Notes: a model not told the origin generated them from the sequence alone. Counted from the stretch's first letter, positions 39,897 to 50,339 are shown. The stretch is 64,000 bases of DNA from Teichococcus vastitatis (GCF_003604215.1 NZ_QXGS01000001.1:1-64000), one strand, 5' to 3'. Made by a program: numbers and translations.

Positions 39897-42012
39897 TCGG
39901 TTGCTGCCCGGGCGCCCCCACGCATTGGGGGCGCACTGGGACGGCCTCGGCGTCAACTTCGCGGTGTTTTCCGCGCATGCATCGAAGATCGACCTGTGCA
40001 TCTTCGATCCGGCGGGTCGCCGTGAACTGATGCGGATGGAGCTTCCGGAATGCACGGACGAGGTGTTCCATGGCTACCTTCCGGAAGCGCGGCCTGGCCT
40101 CGTCTATGGCTACCGGGCGCACGGGCCGTTCCAACCGGAACAGGGCCACCGCTTCAACCCGCACAAGCTGCTGCTGGATCCCTATGGGCGGCAGATGCTG
40201 GGCAGTCTGCGCTGGTCGGATGCGCTATTCGGCCACCGCGTCGGCGCGCCGCGGGCTGACCTGTCCTTCGACCGGCGCGACAGCGCCGCCGCCATGCCCA
40301 AATCCGTGGTCACGGATGATGCCTTCAACTGGGGCGACGACCGGCCGCCAGATGTTCCGTGGGACCGAACCGTCATCTACGAGGCGCATCTGCGCGGCCT
40401 GACCATGCAGCGCCAGGACATCTGGCCCCGCGAACGCGGCAGCTTCGCCGCGCTGGCCACGCCGCCGATGATCGAGCACCTGCACCGCCTTGGTGTCACC
40501 GCCGTCGAGTTGCTGCCGATCCATGCCTTCTTGCAGGACCGCTTCCTCGTGGAAAAGGGCCTGCGCAACTATTGGGGTTATTCCACCCTCTCCTTCTTCG
40601 CGCCCGAGCCTGCCTACCTGTCGACTGGCCAGCTCGATGAGATCCGCATCGCCATCCGCCGCCTGCACGCCGCCGGCATCGAGGTGATCCTGGATGTGGT
40701 GTACAACCACACCTGCGAAGGCAGCGAAACCGGGCCGACCCTTTCCTGGCGCGGGCTGGACAATGCCAGCTATTACCGCCTGATTCCTGGCGGCGAGCGC
40801 GCCTTCATCGATGAGACGGGCTGCGGAAACACCGTCAACTTGTCGCATCCGCGCGTGTTGCAGATGGTCATGGACAGTTTGCGGTACTGGGCCACGGCCT
40901 TCCGCGTCGATGGTTTCCGTTTCGATCTCTGCTCCACCCTGGGGCGGGAGGGCAATGGCTTCGACCCTGGGTCGGGCTTCTTCGATGCCATTCGGCAGGA
41001 TCCTGTGCTGTCCCGTCTGAAGTTGATCGCCGAGCCCTGGGACATCGGTCCAGGCGGATATCAGCTCGGCCGCCATCCACCCGGCTTCGCCGAATGGAAC
41101 GACCGTTATCGCGATGACATGCGGCGCTTCTGGCGCGGCGATTCAGGTCTCCGGGCCAACGTTGCCAAGCGCTTGTCCGGCTCGGGCGATCTGTTCGAGC
41201 ACCGCCGCCGCCGGCCCTGGAGCTCGGTCAACTTCATGGCCGCGCATGATGGCTTCACCTTGCAGGATCTCGTCTCCTATTCCGAACGCCACAACCTGGC
41301 GAATGGCGAGAACAACCGCGACGGCCATGGTGACAATTGTTCCAGCAACTGGGGCGTCGAGGGCCCGACGGGTGATCCCCGGATCCTGGCGCTGCGGGCC
41401 GCGCTGAAGCGCGCCATGCTGTTGAGCCTGTTCGCCTCGCATGGCACGCCGATGCTGCTGGCGGGAGACGAGTTCGGCCGCAGCCAGCGCGGCAACAATA
41501 ACGCCTATTGCCAGGACAATGAGGTGTCCTGGCTGGACTGGCGGCTGGAGGAGAGCGAGGCCGGAGCGCAACTGCAGCGTTTCGTGTCCCGTGCCATCGC
41601 GCTGCGGCACCGGCTGGCGACCTTGCGTTCGCCGGATTTCCTGCATGGCCGCACCGAGCCACTGCCCGGCCTTCCCGATATCGGCTGGTTTGGTGCCGAT
41701 GGCGAGCCGCTCCCCACCGAGGAATGGCACGATCCGCAGGGTCGCGTACTGGCGCTGCGCCGGGCCTGCCTGGCGCCGGGCCCGATACCGGCGGAGCCGC
41801 CGCAGGTCGAGGTGACCCTGTTGCTGCTCAACGCGTCCGCCGAACGCCAGATCTTTCGGCCGCCAGCCCCGTCCCTGGACTGGATTTCCGCTCTCGACAG
41901 CAGCGAGCCGGACGCGCCGGAAACGCTGCTGCGCTCCGGGTCCGTCACCGTCGCGCCGCGGTCAGCCCGTCTCTTGATCGCCTTTCTTCCCGCAAAGGAT
42001 TCATCGCCATGA
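39880..42012 (+). CDS. glgX: Glycogen debranching enzyme (isoamylase type)
   Basis: GlgX hydrolyses alpha-1,6 linkages in glycogen. The 710-aa product shows [20 protein letters not shown] (CBM48), [22 protein letters not shown], nucleophile Asp in [12 protein letters not shown], acid Glu in [17 protein letters not shown] and [16 protein letters not shown]. The start is set at the TTG at 39880, where GGAGGG sits 6 nt upstream and the family N-terminus ([15 protein letters not shown]) follows within a few codons. A longer in-frame extension would be out-of-frame glgB sequence. It overlaps glgB by 17 nt and treZ by 4 nt. Confidence 0.94.
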
Positions 42013-43775
42013 GCGATCGGTACAGCTTCGGCGCCCTTCCGGGGGAAAACGGCCGCACACGCTTCCGCCTATGGGCCCCCGGTCAGCCGAAGGTGACGCT
42101 GGAGCGCCGCGATGCGCCCGCGCTGCCGATGCAGCAGGAGGCCGATGGCTGGTGGTCGGCGACGGCGGACGCCGCGCCGGGGACCCGCTACCGCTACGCA
42201 CTGGGCAACGGACCCACCGTCCCGGACCCCGCATCGCACGCGCAGGATGGCGATGTGGATGGCTGGAGCGTGGTGGTGGATCACGGCTTCGCCTGGCGGC
42301 ACACCGACTATGCCGCGCTGCCCTGGCCGCGCGCCGTGGTGTACGAGCTGCACGCGGGCGCGATGGGTGGCTTTCGCGGCATCATGGGTGAGCTGCAGCG
42401 ATTGGCGACGCTCGGGGTGAACACCATCGAGATCATGCCGGTGGCCGATTTCGCCGGCACCGCCAATTGGGGTTATGACGGCGTGCTGCCTTACGCACCC
42501 GACGAGACCTATGGCACGCCGGATGATCTCAAGGCACTGGTCGATGCGGCGCACGGGCTCGGCATCGCCGTGATGATGGACGTGGTGTACAACCACTTCG
42601 GCCCGGCCGGCAATTACTGGCACAGCATCGCGCCCGACTTCTTTCGCAAGGATATTCATACTCCCTGGGGCGATGCCATCGACTTCCGCGAGAAGCCGGT
42701 GCGCGATTTCTTTATCGAGAACGCCATCTTCTGGCTCACCGAATACCGGATGGACGGGCTCCGCTTCGACGCTGTGCACGCCATCACCGACGATACCTTC
42801 CTGCAGGAACTTTCCACGCGGATCCGTGAGGCCACGCAGGGCCGCAATGTTTATCTGGTGCTGGAGAACGAGACCAACGACGCCGCGCGGCTGGAGAAGG
42901 ATTTTGATGCGCAGTGGAACGACGACGTCCACCACTGCCTCCACGTGTTGCTGACCGGCGAGCACGACGCCTATTACGCCGATTACGCCGATGATCCGGC
43001 CGGGCATCTGGCCCGCGCCATGCAGAGCGGCTTCGTTTATCAGGGCGAGGTTTCGAAGAACCTCGGGCATGCGCGCGGCAAGCCCAGCGATCATCTGCCG
43101 CCCTCCGCCTTCGTCAACTCGCTGCAAACGCATGATCAAGTCGGCAACCGCGCCCTGGGCGAGCGAATCTTCGCGCTCGCGCCGGCCGATGGCGTGCGGG
43201 CGGCGATGCTGCTGCTGCTGCTGTCGCCGCCGGTGCCGATGCTGTTCATGGGTGACGAGTACGCCTCGCAGAAGCCGTTCCTGTTCTTCACCGGCTTCCC
43301 CGACCAGAACCTGGCCAAGGCCGTTCGCGAGGGGCGGCGCAAGGAGTTCGCGCGGTTTCCCGCCTTCAACGACCCTGAGAAGCGCGAGAAGATCCCCGAT
43401 CCCAATGACCCGGCGACCTTCGAGGCCAGCAAGCCGGAGCCGGAGGAGCGGCAATCCGAAGCCGGCCTGCACATGGAAAGCTTTGTTTCCACCTTGCTCC
43501 GCGCGCGCAACATGCGGCTCGGCCCGCATCTGGCGGGCGCCAAATCCGCGGGCTCCGAGAAGCTGGGCGAAACCGGGCTGCGCGCGCAATGGACGCTGGC
43601 AGACGGCGCGGTGCTCACTATCGCGGCGCAGTTCGGCGGGGAAGCGCTGCCCTGCGCCGCCGCGGATGGTCACGTGCTGGCCGAATCGCGTGAGGATGTG
43701 GCCGATACGGTCGCGCGGGATGGCCAGTTGCTGCCGCATAGCGCGGTGGCCTGGCTGAAGGCGGCCGCCGCATGA
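42009..43775 (+). CDS. treZ: Malto-oligosyltrehalose trehalohydrolase
   Basis: TreZ releases trehalose from maltooligosyltrehalose made by TreY. The 588-aa GH13 enzyme starts [20 protein letters not shown] with AAAGGA about 9 nt upstream, then shows VVYELHAGAMG, IMPVADFAGTANWGYDG, VVYNHFGPAGNYW, nucleophile Asp in GLRFDAVHAI, acid Glu in LVLENETND and LQTHDQVGNRALGER. Its product is free trehalose, a compatible solute. It overlaps glgX by 4 nt and malQ by 4 nt (ATGA at both ends). Confidence 0.95.
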   Translation: MSDRYSFGALPGENGRTRFRLWAPGQPKVTLERRDAPALPMQQEADGWWSATADAAPGTRYRYALGNGPTVPDPASHAQDGDVDGWSVVVDHGFAWRHTDYAALPWPRAVVYELHAGAMGGFRGIMGELQRLATLGVNTIEIMPVADFAGTANWGYDGVLPYAPDETYGTPDDLKALVDAAHGLGIAVMMDVVYNHFGPAGNYWHSIAPDFFRKDIHTPWGDAIDFREKPVRDFFIENAIFWLTEYRMDGLRFDAVHAITDDTFLQELSTRIREATQGRNVYLVLENETNDAARLEKDFDAQWNDDVHHCLHVLLTGEHDAYYADYADDPAGHLARAMQSGFVYQGEVSKNLGHARGKPSDHLPPSAFVNSLQTHDQVGNRALGERIFALAPADGVRAAMLLLLLSPPVPMLFMGDEYASQKPFLFFTGFPDQNLAKAVREGRRKEFARFPAFNDPEKREKIPDPNDPATFEASKPEPEERQSEAGLHMESFVSTLLRARNMRLGPHLAGAKSAGSEKLGETGLRAQWTLADGAVLTIAAQFGGEALPCAAADGHVLAESREDVADTVARDGQLLPHSAVAWLKAAAA

Positions 43776-45820
43776 GCGGCGGGAGCGAATTGCGCCGTCT
43801 CGCCCGCTCCGTCGGGCTGATGGCGGAATGGGAAAACGCGCATGGCAAGCCGCAACAGGTCTCGCCCGAGGTGTTGCGCACCGTGCTGGGGGCTCTCGGC
43901 TATCCTGCGGACAGCGAGAAGGCGGCGCGCGACAGCCTCACCCGGTTGCGCGAGGCGCAGCGTTCCGCGCCCCCGCCGCTGCTGACGGCCATCCCCGGCG
44001 AAGCGGTGCGGCTGCAGGGGGCGCGCGCCGGCCGCTATCGCCTGACCGCCATGGGGGGCGAGACGGTAGAAGGCGAGATGGCCGCCGCCGCCGGCGGGGC
44101 CCGCATCACCGCTCCTACCCTTCCCGGCTACTACACGCTGGAGAACGGTGAGCGGACGCTGACCCTGGCGGTGGCACCCCCGCATGGCCACCGGATCAGC
44201 GATGCCTGCGGCGGCGACAAGGCGTGGGGCCTCGCGGTGCAGCTTTATTCCCTGAAGCGCATCGGGGATGGCGGCGTCGGCGATTATCGCGCGCTGCAGG
44301 ATTTCGCCCAGGGCGCCGCCGCGCAGGGTGCCGATGCCGTGGCGATCAGCCCGGTGCATGCGCAATTCACCGCCGATCCGTCGCGCTTCAGCCCTTACGC
44401 GCCCTCCAGCCGGCTCTGGCTCGACGTGCGCTACGCCGAGGGCGAGACACTGGTGCCGCACGCGCCCGCCTTTGCGCCGGGGCTGGCGGAGGAATGGTCC
44501 CGGCTGGAGGCGCTGGACCTGGTGGAATGGCCGGATGTGGCACGGGCCCGCATCCTTCGCGCCCGCCAGCTTTATGCCGCGCAGCTGCAGGCGCCGCAGG
44601 AAGCGTTGCGCGACGCGCTGGAGGCATTCCGTGCCCTGGGCGGCACCTCGCTGGAGAACCATGCGCGGTTCGAGGCGCTGCACGCCGCGCAGCTGGCCGA
44701 GGATCCGTCCCGCTGGAACTGGCGGGACTGGCCCGCCGCACTGCGCGACCCGGACAGTGCCGAGGTGGCCCGCTTCGCCGAAGCCCAGGCCGAGGAAGTC
44801 GGCTTCCACATATTCCTGCAGTTCCTGGCCGATCGCGGCCTCGCCTCCGCGCAGGCGACGATGCGGGACAAGGGCGCCCGCATCGGGCTGATCGCCGACC
44901 TCGCCATCGGCGTCGATGGCGGCGGCAGCGATGCCTGGGCCCGCCAGACCGAGTTCCTCTCGGGCGTCGAGATCGGCGCGCCGCCGGACATCTTCAACAC
45001 GCGCGGCCAGGGCTGGGGCATCACCACCTATTCGCCGCACGGGCTGGTGGCCAACGGCTTCGCCGCCTTCCGGGAAATGCTCGGCGCGGCGTTCCGCAAT
45101 GCGGGCGGCGTCCGCCTCGACCATGTTCTCGGGCTGCGGCGCCTGTGGCTGGTGCCTTCCGGCGCATCGCCCGCCGATGGGTGCTACCTGCGCTATCCGA
45201 TGGATGACCTGCTGCGGCTGGTGGCCCTGGAATCGCATCTGCACCAGGCGATCGCCATCGGCGAGGACCTCGGCACCGTGCCGGAGGGCTTCCGGCCGCG
45301 GCTGCAGGAAACCGGCGTCGCCGGCATGCGGGTGATGTGGTTCGAGCAGACCTCGCGCGGCTTCAAGGCGCCGCAGCGCTGGTCGCGGGAAGCGGTGTCG
45401 ATGACCTCGACGCATGACCTGCCCACCGTAGCCGGCTGGTGGTCCGGCGCCGATCTGGTTTGGCGGAACAAGCTGGGCGGCGGCCCCAAGGATCAGGCGC
45501 AGACGCGTGTGGCGGAGCGCGGTAAGCTATGGGCCGCCTTCCGCCAGGCAGGCGTGGCGAAGGGCGCACCGCCGCCGCTGGCCGATGCCGCCCAGGTTGC
45601 CGATGCTGCCGCTGCCTTCATCGGCCGCGCGCAATGCGACCTCGCCCTGCTGCCGCTGGAGGACGCCGTCGCGGCGGTGGAGCAACCCAACCTCCCCGGC
45701 ACCGTTGACGAGCATCCGAACTGGCGCCGGCGGCTCGATCCACCCGTCGAGCGCCTCTTTGCGGACCCCGCCATCGAACAGCGCCTGCGCGGCTTGGCGC
45801 GGGCGCGGAGAGCCCCATGA
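43772..45820 (+). CDS. malQ: 4-alpha-glucanotransferase (amylomaltase)
   Basis: MalQ disproportionates malto-oligosaccharides, lengthening short chains so that TreY or GlgE products can be recycled. The 682-aa protein has an N-terminal MalQ extension (LARSVGLMAEWENAHGKPQQ). The GH77 barrel has WGLAVQLYSLKR, GVRLDHVLGLRRLW (nucleophile), AIGEDLGTVPEGFR (acid) and TSTHDLPTVAGWW. Its place between treZ and treY, with 4-nt overlaps on both sides, ties it to trehalose formation from glucan. Confidence 0.94.
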   Translation: MSGGSELRRLARSVGLMAEWENAHGKPQQVSPEVLRTVLGALGYPADSEKAARDSLTRLREAQRSAPPPLLTAIPGEAVRLQGARAGRYRLTAMGGETVEGEMAAAAGGARITAPTLPGYYTLENGERTLTLAVAPPHGHRISDACGGDKAWGLAVQLYSLKRIGDGGVGDYRALQDFAQGAAAQGADAVAISPVHAQFTADPSRFSPYAPSSRLWLDVRYAEGETLVPHAPAFAPGLAEEWSRLEALDLVEWPDVARARILRARQLYAAQLQAPQEALRDALEAFRALGGTSLENHARFEALHAAQLAEDPSRWNWRDWPAALRDPDSAEVARFAEAQAEEVGFHIFLQFLADRGLASAQATMRDKGARIGLIADLAIGVDGGGSDAWARQTEFLSGVEIGAPPDIFNTRGQGWGITTYSPHGLVANGFAAFREMLGAAFRNAGGVRLDHVLGLRRLWLVPSGASPADGCYLRYPMDDLLRLVALESHLHQAIAIGEDLGTVPEGFRPRLQETGVAGMRVMWFEQTSRGFKAPQRWSREAVSMTSTHDLPTVAGWWSGADLVWRNKLGGGPKDQAQTRVAERGKLWAAFRQAGVAKGAPPPLADAAQVADAAAAFIGRAQCDLALLPLEDAVAAVEQPNLPGTVDEHPNWRRRLDPPVERLFADPAIEQRLRGLARARRAP

Positions 45821-48450
45821 CGCCGCCCGTTCCTCCCCCCGCCGGCACCACCCCGCGCTCCACCTACCGCATCCAGTTCCATGCGGAGTTCACGCTGGAT
45901 GACGCGGTCGGCGTCGTGCCCTACCTGGCGCGGCTTGGGATCAGCCACCTCTACGCCTCGCCTCTGCTGCCGGCGGCGCCCGGGTCGATGCATGGCTACG
46001 ACATCACCGCGCATGACGCGATCAACCCGGCCCTTGGCGGCAAGGCGGCGCTGCGGCGGCTGGTGGCGGCGTTGCGGGCCGAGGGAATGGGGCTGCTGAT
46101 CGACATCGTGCCCAACCACATGGGCGTGGACGGGCCGCACAATGCCTGGTGGCAGGACGTGCTGGCGAATGGCCGCGACAGCCGGTTCGCCCGCTTCTTC
46201 GACATCGATTGGGACAACAAGGACCCGACGCTGGCCGGCAAGATGCTGGCCCCCTTCCTCGGCAAGCCTTATGGCGAGGCGCTGGCGGATGGGGAGCTGT
46301 CCCTGGTGGCCGATGGCCCGACCGGATTGTCGGTCGCGTATTACGACAACCGTTTCCCGATCGCGCCGCGCGACGCCAACACCATCCTCGATGATCGCGA
46401 CGGCCTGACGGCCTATGACCCGGCCTCGTTGAACGGCCTGGCGCGGCTGCATGCATTGCTGGAACGGCAGCATTACCGCCTCGCCTGGTGGCGCACCGCG
46501 ACGGACGAGATCAACTGGCGCCGCTTCTTCGACGTCACCGGGCTTGCCGGGCTGCGGGCCGAGGAACCGGAAGTGTTCGACGCGACGCATGAGCTGATCC
46601 TGCGCCTTTATGCCGAGGGGCTGATCGACGGCGTGCGCATCGATCATGTGGATGGCCTGGCCGATCCGGGTGCGTATTGCCGCAAGCTGCGCCGCCGCAT
46701 GGCCATCGCCGGCGCCCGCCGCCCGGCCGGCGCGCCGGCTGGCGAGCCCTACATCCTGGTGGAGAAGATCCTGGCCCCAGGGGAGCCGTTGCCGGCGCGC
46801 TGGCAGACCGACGGCACCACCGGCTATGACTTCATGGATCAGGTCGGCGCCGTGTTGCACGATCCCGCTGGCGAGGCTCCCTTCTCTGCCCTGTGGCGCG
46901 AGACCAGCGGCAGTGCCCTCGATTTCCATGCCGAGGAGATCGCGGCGCGCGCGCAGATCCTGCGCGACAGCCTGGCGGCGGAACTCGACAATTGCACCCG
47001 GGCGCTGCATCACCTGGCGCGCGGCCATATCCGGTCCCGCGACTTCTCGTTCAACGCCATCCGCCGCGTGCTCCACGCGCTGCTGCTGAACTTTCCGGTC
47101 TACCGCGTCTATGTCCGCGTTGGCGCGCCGACGGAGCAGGACGTCGCGGTGCTGCGCCAGGCGGCGGACGCGGCGCGGGCGATGCTGGCGCCAACCGACC
47201 ACATGCTGTTGTCCCAGGTGCTGCTGTGGCTGGCCGAGATCTCGCCGCGCGACCTGCCGCGCGGCGATGCGCGCCACGCCCTGCTGACGGCCCGGCAACG
47301 GTTCCAGCAGCTTTCCTCGCCAACGGCCGCCAAGTCGGTGGAGGACACCGCCTTCTACCGCTACGGCCGGCTGCTGTCGCGCAACGAGGTCGGCTCCAGT
47401 CCCGGCCAGTTCAGCCTGTCGCCGGAGGGGTTCCACCAAGCCGCCACGGCGCGCGGCGAGGCAACGCCCGGCGCCATGCTGGCCACCGCCACGCATGACC
47501 ACAAGCGCGGCGAAGATCTGCGCCTGCGACTGGCCCTGTTGTCCGAGATGCCGGATGAGTGGCCGGCCGCGCTGCGCGGCTTCCTCAACCAGGCGAAGCC
47601 GCTGGTGCAGGACCAGGCCGCCGGCCCGGCGCCGGAGCCCGGCGATGCCGTGATGTTTCTGCAGATGGTGCTCGCATCCTGGCCGCTTGGCCTGTCGGTG
47701 GACGACCGTGCCGGCGTCGACCGCTGGATGGAACGGCTGAGCGGCTGGCAGCAGAAAGCGATGCGGGAAGCCAAGCGCCGTTCCGGCTGGGCCATGCCCG
47801 ACGAGGCCTATGAGAAAGCCAGCCTGGAGTTCCTGCGCGGCGTGGTCGATCCGTCCCGCTTTCCGGAGCTGGCCCGCGGCCTGCAGGATTTCGCCGGCCG
47901 CATGGCGCGCGGCGGCGCGGCCAAGAGCCTGTCCCAGGTGGTGCTGCGCTACACCCTGCCCGGCGTGCCCGACCTCTACCAGGGCACCGAGTTCTGGGAC
48001 GAATCGCTGGTCGACCCCGATAACCGTCGCCCCGTGGACTACGCCGCGCGCCGCGCCGCGCTGGAGGCGAATCTGGCGCCGGAAGCGCTGCTGGGCGAAT
48101 GGCAGGGCGGCGCGGTGAAGCAGGCGGTGATCCATCGCCTGCTGGCGGAGCGCAATGCCGCCCCGGCATTGTTTGCCCAGGGTGGTTACCAGCCCCTACC
48201 GGCGCCGGAGGGTCAGCTGGCCTTTCTCCGGCAACACGGGAACGACGCGCTGCTGGTGCGGGTGGCGCTGCGCCATCCGGCCGGGCTGGGCGAAGCGGAT
48301 TTGGCAGGAACGGCGGCGGTGGATCTGGAACTGCCGGGCGAATGGGCCGGCCGTGGCTGGCGCTGCGTGCTCAGCGGCACCGATCTGCCCGCCTCGGCCC
48401 GGCTGTCACTGGGCGGCCGTCTGCCCGTCACGGTGCTGCGCAGCCGCTAG
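45817..48450 (+). CDS. treY: Malto-oligosyltrehalose synthase
   Basis: TreY converts the reducing-end alpha-1,4 bond of maltodextrins to alpha,alpha-1,1, making maltooligosyltrehalose for TreZ. The 877-aa GH13 enzyme begins with a Pro-rich stretch, then STYRIQFHAEFTLDDAV, PLLPAAPGSMHGYDI, DIVPNHMGVDGPHNAWW, GVRIDHVDGLADPGAYC (nucleophile), ILVEKIL (acid), VEDTAFYRYGRLLSRNEVG and VPDLYQGTEFWDESLVDPDN. It is the last gene of the operon; no strong hairpin follows within the next 140 nt. Confidence 0.95.
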   Translation: MTPPVPPPAGTTPRSTYRIQFHAEFTLDDAVGVVPYLARLGISHLYASPLLPAAPGSMHGYDITAHDAINPALGGKAALRRLVAALRAEGMGLLIDIVPNHMGVDGPHNAWWQDVLANGRDSRFARFFDIDWDNKDPTLAGKMLAPFLGKPYGEALADGELSLVADGPTGLSVAYYDNRFPIAPRDANTILDDRDGLTAYDPASLNGLARLHALLERQHYRLAWWRTATDEINWRRFFDVTGLAGLRAEEPEVFDATHELILRLYAEGLIDGVRIDHVDGLADPGAYCRKLRRRMAIAGARRPAGAPAGEPYILVEKILAPGEPLPARWQTDGTTGYDFMDQVGAVLHDPAGEAPFSALWRETSGSALDFHAEEIAARAQILRDSLAAELDNCTRALHHLARGHIRSRDFSFNAIRRVLHALLLNFPVYRVYVRVGAPTEQDVAVLRQAADAARAMLAPTDHMLLSQVLLWLAEISPRDLPRGDARHALLTARQRFQQLSSPTAAKSVEDTAFYRYGRLLSRNEVGSSPGQFSLSPEGFHQAATARGEATPGAMLATATHDHKRGEDLRLRLALLSEMPDEWPAALRGFLNQAKPLVQDQAAGPAPEPGDAVMFLQMVLASWPLGLSVDDRAGVDRWMERLSGWQQKAMREAKRRSGWAMPDEAYEKASLEFLRGVVDPSRFPELARGLQDFAGRMARGGAAKSLSQVVLRYTLPGVPDLYQGTEFWDESLVDPDNRRPVDYAARRAALEANLAPEALLGEWQGGAVKQAVIHRLLAERNAAPALFAQGGYQPLPAPEGQLAFLRQHGNDALLVRVALRHPAGLGEADLAGTAAVDLELPGEWAGRGWRCVLSGTDLPASARLSLGGRLPVTVLRSR

Positions 48451-48597
48451 GCTGCCGCAACCATCGAAGGCTTGGCGGTTTCAACCTACGGCATTGCCTG
48501 GGCGACGCCGTCCAGGCATGCCGTTCCGTGTCACCCCGGGCCCGGCCGCTCCAGGCCGCCCCGGGGTGGCACCGACAACCGCGAGGAACGAAACCAC

Positions 48598-49023
48598 ATG
48601 CGGACATTCACCTTGGCGGCGGCATTGGCCGCGCTCGTCGCGGCTCCGGCCTTGGCGCAGACGGGCTCCGCCCCCGCACCCGGCGGCATCATCACTCATG
48701 CCAGCACGGCGGGCGACCTCGCCGCGCTCTGCGACCCGGCGCCCGACAATCCCCGCCGCCTGGAGTCGATCGCCTATTGCCAGGGATACATGACGTCCGC
48801 CGGGCAGTTCCACGCCGCGCTGAACCCGCCCAACTCAACCCGCCGGCCGCTGTTCTGCCTGCCGAGCCCGCCGCCGACCATTGCCGAATCCGGCCTCGGC
48901 TTCGCCGCCTGGGTGCGCCAGAATACACAATACGCCAACGACACGCCGATCGACGGGCTGTTCCGCTGGGCGCAGGCCACCTATCCCTGCCCCGAGGCCC
49001 CCGCCTCGCGTGGCCGCCGCTGA
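48598..49023 (+). CDS. Exported Rap1a/Tai-like protein
   Basis: The 141-aa product starts with a signal peptide (MRTFTLAAALAALVAAPALA). The mature part has DLAALCDPAPDNPRRLESIA, then YCQGYM, and two further Cys (LFCLPSP, TYPCPEAP), a spacing that recalls the Rap1a/Tai4 fold of T6SS immunity proteins and of many unrelated small periplasmic proteins. No T6SS genes are nearby, so an immunity role is not supported. GAGGAA lies about 10 nt before the ATG. A glycine-zipper lipoprotein gene follows on the same strand. Confidence 0.75.
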   Translation: MRTFTLAAALAALVAAPALAQTGSAPAPGGIITHASTAGDLAALCDPAPDNPRRLESIAYCQGYMTSAGQFHAALNPPNSTRRPLFCLPSPPPTIAESGLGFAAWVRQNTQYANDTPIDGLFRWAQATYPCPEAPASRGRR

Positions 49024-49039
49024 GATGAGGAGCCCGCGC

Positions 49040-49309
49040 ATGATCCGCCACGCCCGCTTCGCCCTGCCGTTGCTCGCCGTGCTGTCGCTCGGCGCCTGCG
49101 CACCAGGCAGCATGAATCCGCAGGCCCGCAACGTTGTCGGCGGCACCGCCGGCGGCGCCGCGCTGGGCGGTATCGTCGGCTCGTTCAGCGGCAATGCCGG
49201 CCTGGGCGCGCTGCTGGGCGCAGGAGCCGGCGCCGGTGCCGGCTACCTGTACGACCAGTCGCAGCAGCGCTCCTACGGTCCGCCGCCGCGCGGTCGTGGC
49301 CGCTGGTGA
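49040..49309 (+). CDS. Small glycine-zipper lipoprotein
   Basis: The 89-aa product has a lipoprotein signal (MIRHARFALPLLAVLSLGAC, lipobox LGAC). Glycine-zipper repeats follow (VVGGTAGGAALGGIVGSFSG, GLGALLGAGAGAGAGYLYD) and an Arg/Gly/Pro tail. Such 17-kDa-antigen/YMGG-type proteins sit in the outer membrane. GAGGAG 7 nt before the ATG at 49040 favours this start over the ATG at 49025. It is followed by a hairpin shared with the convergent oxidoreductase gene. Confidence 0.8.
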   Translation: MIRHARFALPLLAVLSLGACAPGSMNPQARNVVGGTAGGAALGGIVGSFSGNAGLGALLGAGAGAGAGYLYDQSQQRSYGPPPRGRGRW

Positions 49310-49315
49310 CGCCTT

Positions 49316-49341
49316 CTTCGGGGGAAGCGATTCTCCCGAAG
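49316..49341. terminator. Bidirectional hairpin between convergent genes
   Basis: CTTCGGGGGAA-GCGA-TTCTCCCGAAG is an 11-bp stem with one G-U pair and a 4-nt loop, 6 nt after the lipoprotein stop and 26 nt from the end of the oxidoreductase gene. It lacks a U-tract, but the position between convergent stops fits a shared terminator. Confidence 0.5.
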
Positions 49342-49367
49342 CCCGGCCGTCCCGCTCAGGCCCGCGA

Positions 49368-50339
49368 TCAGGCCGAGGTCGGGCGCAGCGCCTCGGCCAC
49401 CGCGGTCTCGATCCGCAGGGCGGCATCCAGTGCCGCGCGGCCGGCCACACCATCGGCTGCCAGCGTGAGGCGGTGGGGCGGCCTGCCATCCAGGCACGCA
49501 TCGACGAAGGCGGCCTGCTCGGCCTCCAGATTGTCGTGCTCGGTCCAGGACAGGCTGTCGATGCCATGTCCGGGGATCTGCTCCAGCGGCTGGCCCTGTC
49601 CCTTGCGCACCAGCTTCATCTCGCGGCCCAGGAAGTCCAGGCTGGCATAGCCCTCGGTGCCGAAGACGCGCAGCCGGCGCTCCATCTTCAGGCTGGCGCG
49701 GCTGGCGGTGACGGTGGCCTGGACGCCGTTGGCGAAGCGCAGCCGGGCATTGGCGATGTCGATTTTGTCCGACACCACGGCGGTTCCCGCCGCCTCCACC
49801 GCCACCAGTTCCGATCCGGCCAGCCCGATCACCAAGTCCAGATCATGGATCATCAGGTCCAGGATCACCGTGACGTCGAGGCTGCGCGGCCGGAACGGCG
49901 CGATGCGCACCGCCTCCATGTAGAGTGGCCGCCCCACGCCGGCGCTGCCGCGCAGCGTCGCCATCCCGGCGGAGAAGCGCTCGATATGCCCGATCTGCAG
50001 CACCCGGCCGGCGGCGGCGGCCTCGGCCACCAGCGCATCTGCCTCGGCCAGGGTGGCCGCGATCGGCTTTTCCACGAAGACGTGGCAGCCAGCCGCGAGG
50101 GCGGCGGAGGCCAGGCCATGGTGGAAGGCGGTGGGCGCGGCGATGATCACGGCATCGGCTTCCCGCATCAGCTCGTCGCCATCCCAGGCGCGGCACCCCG
50201 CCTCGGAGGCCACGGCGGCAGCGCGCGCGGGGTCGGCATCGGCCAGACCCACGAAGTCGACGCGGGGCCCGCGGCCCGCCTTCAGCGCGTGGAAGCGTCC
50301 GAAATGTCCCGCGCCCAGGATGCCCAGCTTCAACCGCAT
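49368..50339 (-). CDS. Gfo/Idh/MocA-family oxidoreductase
   Basis: The 323-aa product from the ATG at 50337-50339 has an N-terminal Rossmann domain (LKLGILGAGHFGRFHALKAG), the nicotinamide-site strand (ADAVIIAAPTAFHHGLAS), the EKPIAATLAEADALV motif with the family Glu-Lys-Pro, and a C-terminal Gfo/Idh domain (DVTVILDLMIHDLDLVIGLA). The HDLD segment carries the usual catalytic His region. Sugar dehydrogenases such as UDP-GlcNAc 3-dehydrogenase belong here, but the substrate cannot be read from sequence. Longer in-frame starts run into the divergent secD gene. It is divergent from secD (132 nt). Confidence 0.85.
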   Translation of the reverse strand: MRLKLGILGAGHFGRFHALKAGRGPRVDFVGLADADPARAAAVASEAGCRAWDGDELMREADAVIIAAPTAFHHGLASAALAAGCHVFVEKPIAATLAEADALVAEAAAAGRVLQIGHIERFSAGMATLRGSAGVGRPLYMEAVRIAPFRPRSLDVTVILDLMIHDLDLVIGLAGSELVAVEAAGTAVVSDKIDIANARLRFANGVQATVTASRASLKMERRLRVFGTEGYASLDFLGREMKLVRKGQGQPLEQIPGHGIDSLSWTEHDNLEAEQAAFVDACLDGRPPHRLTLAADGVAGRAALDAALRIETAVAEALRPTSA

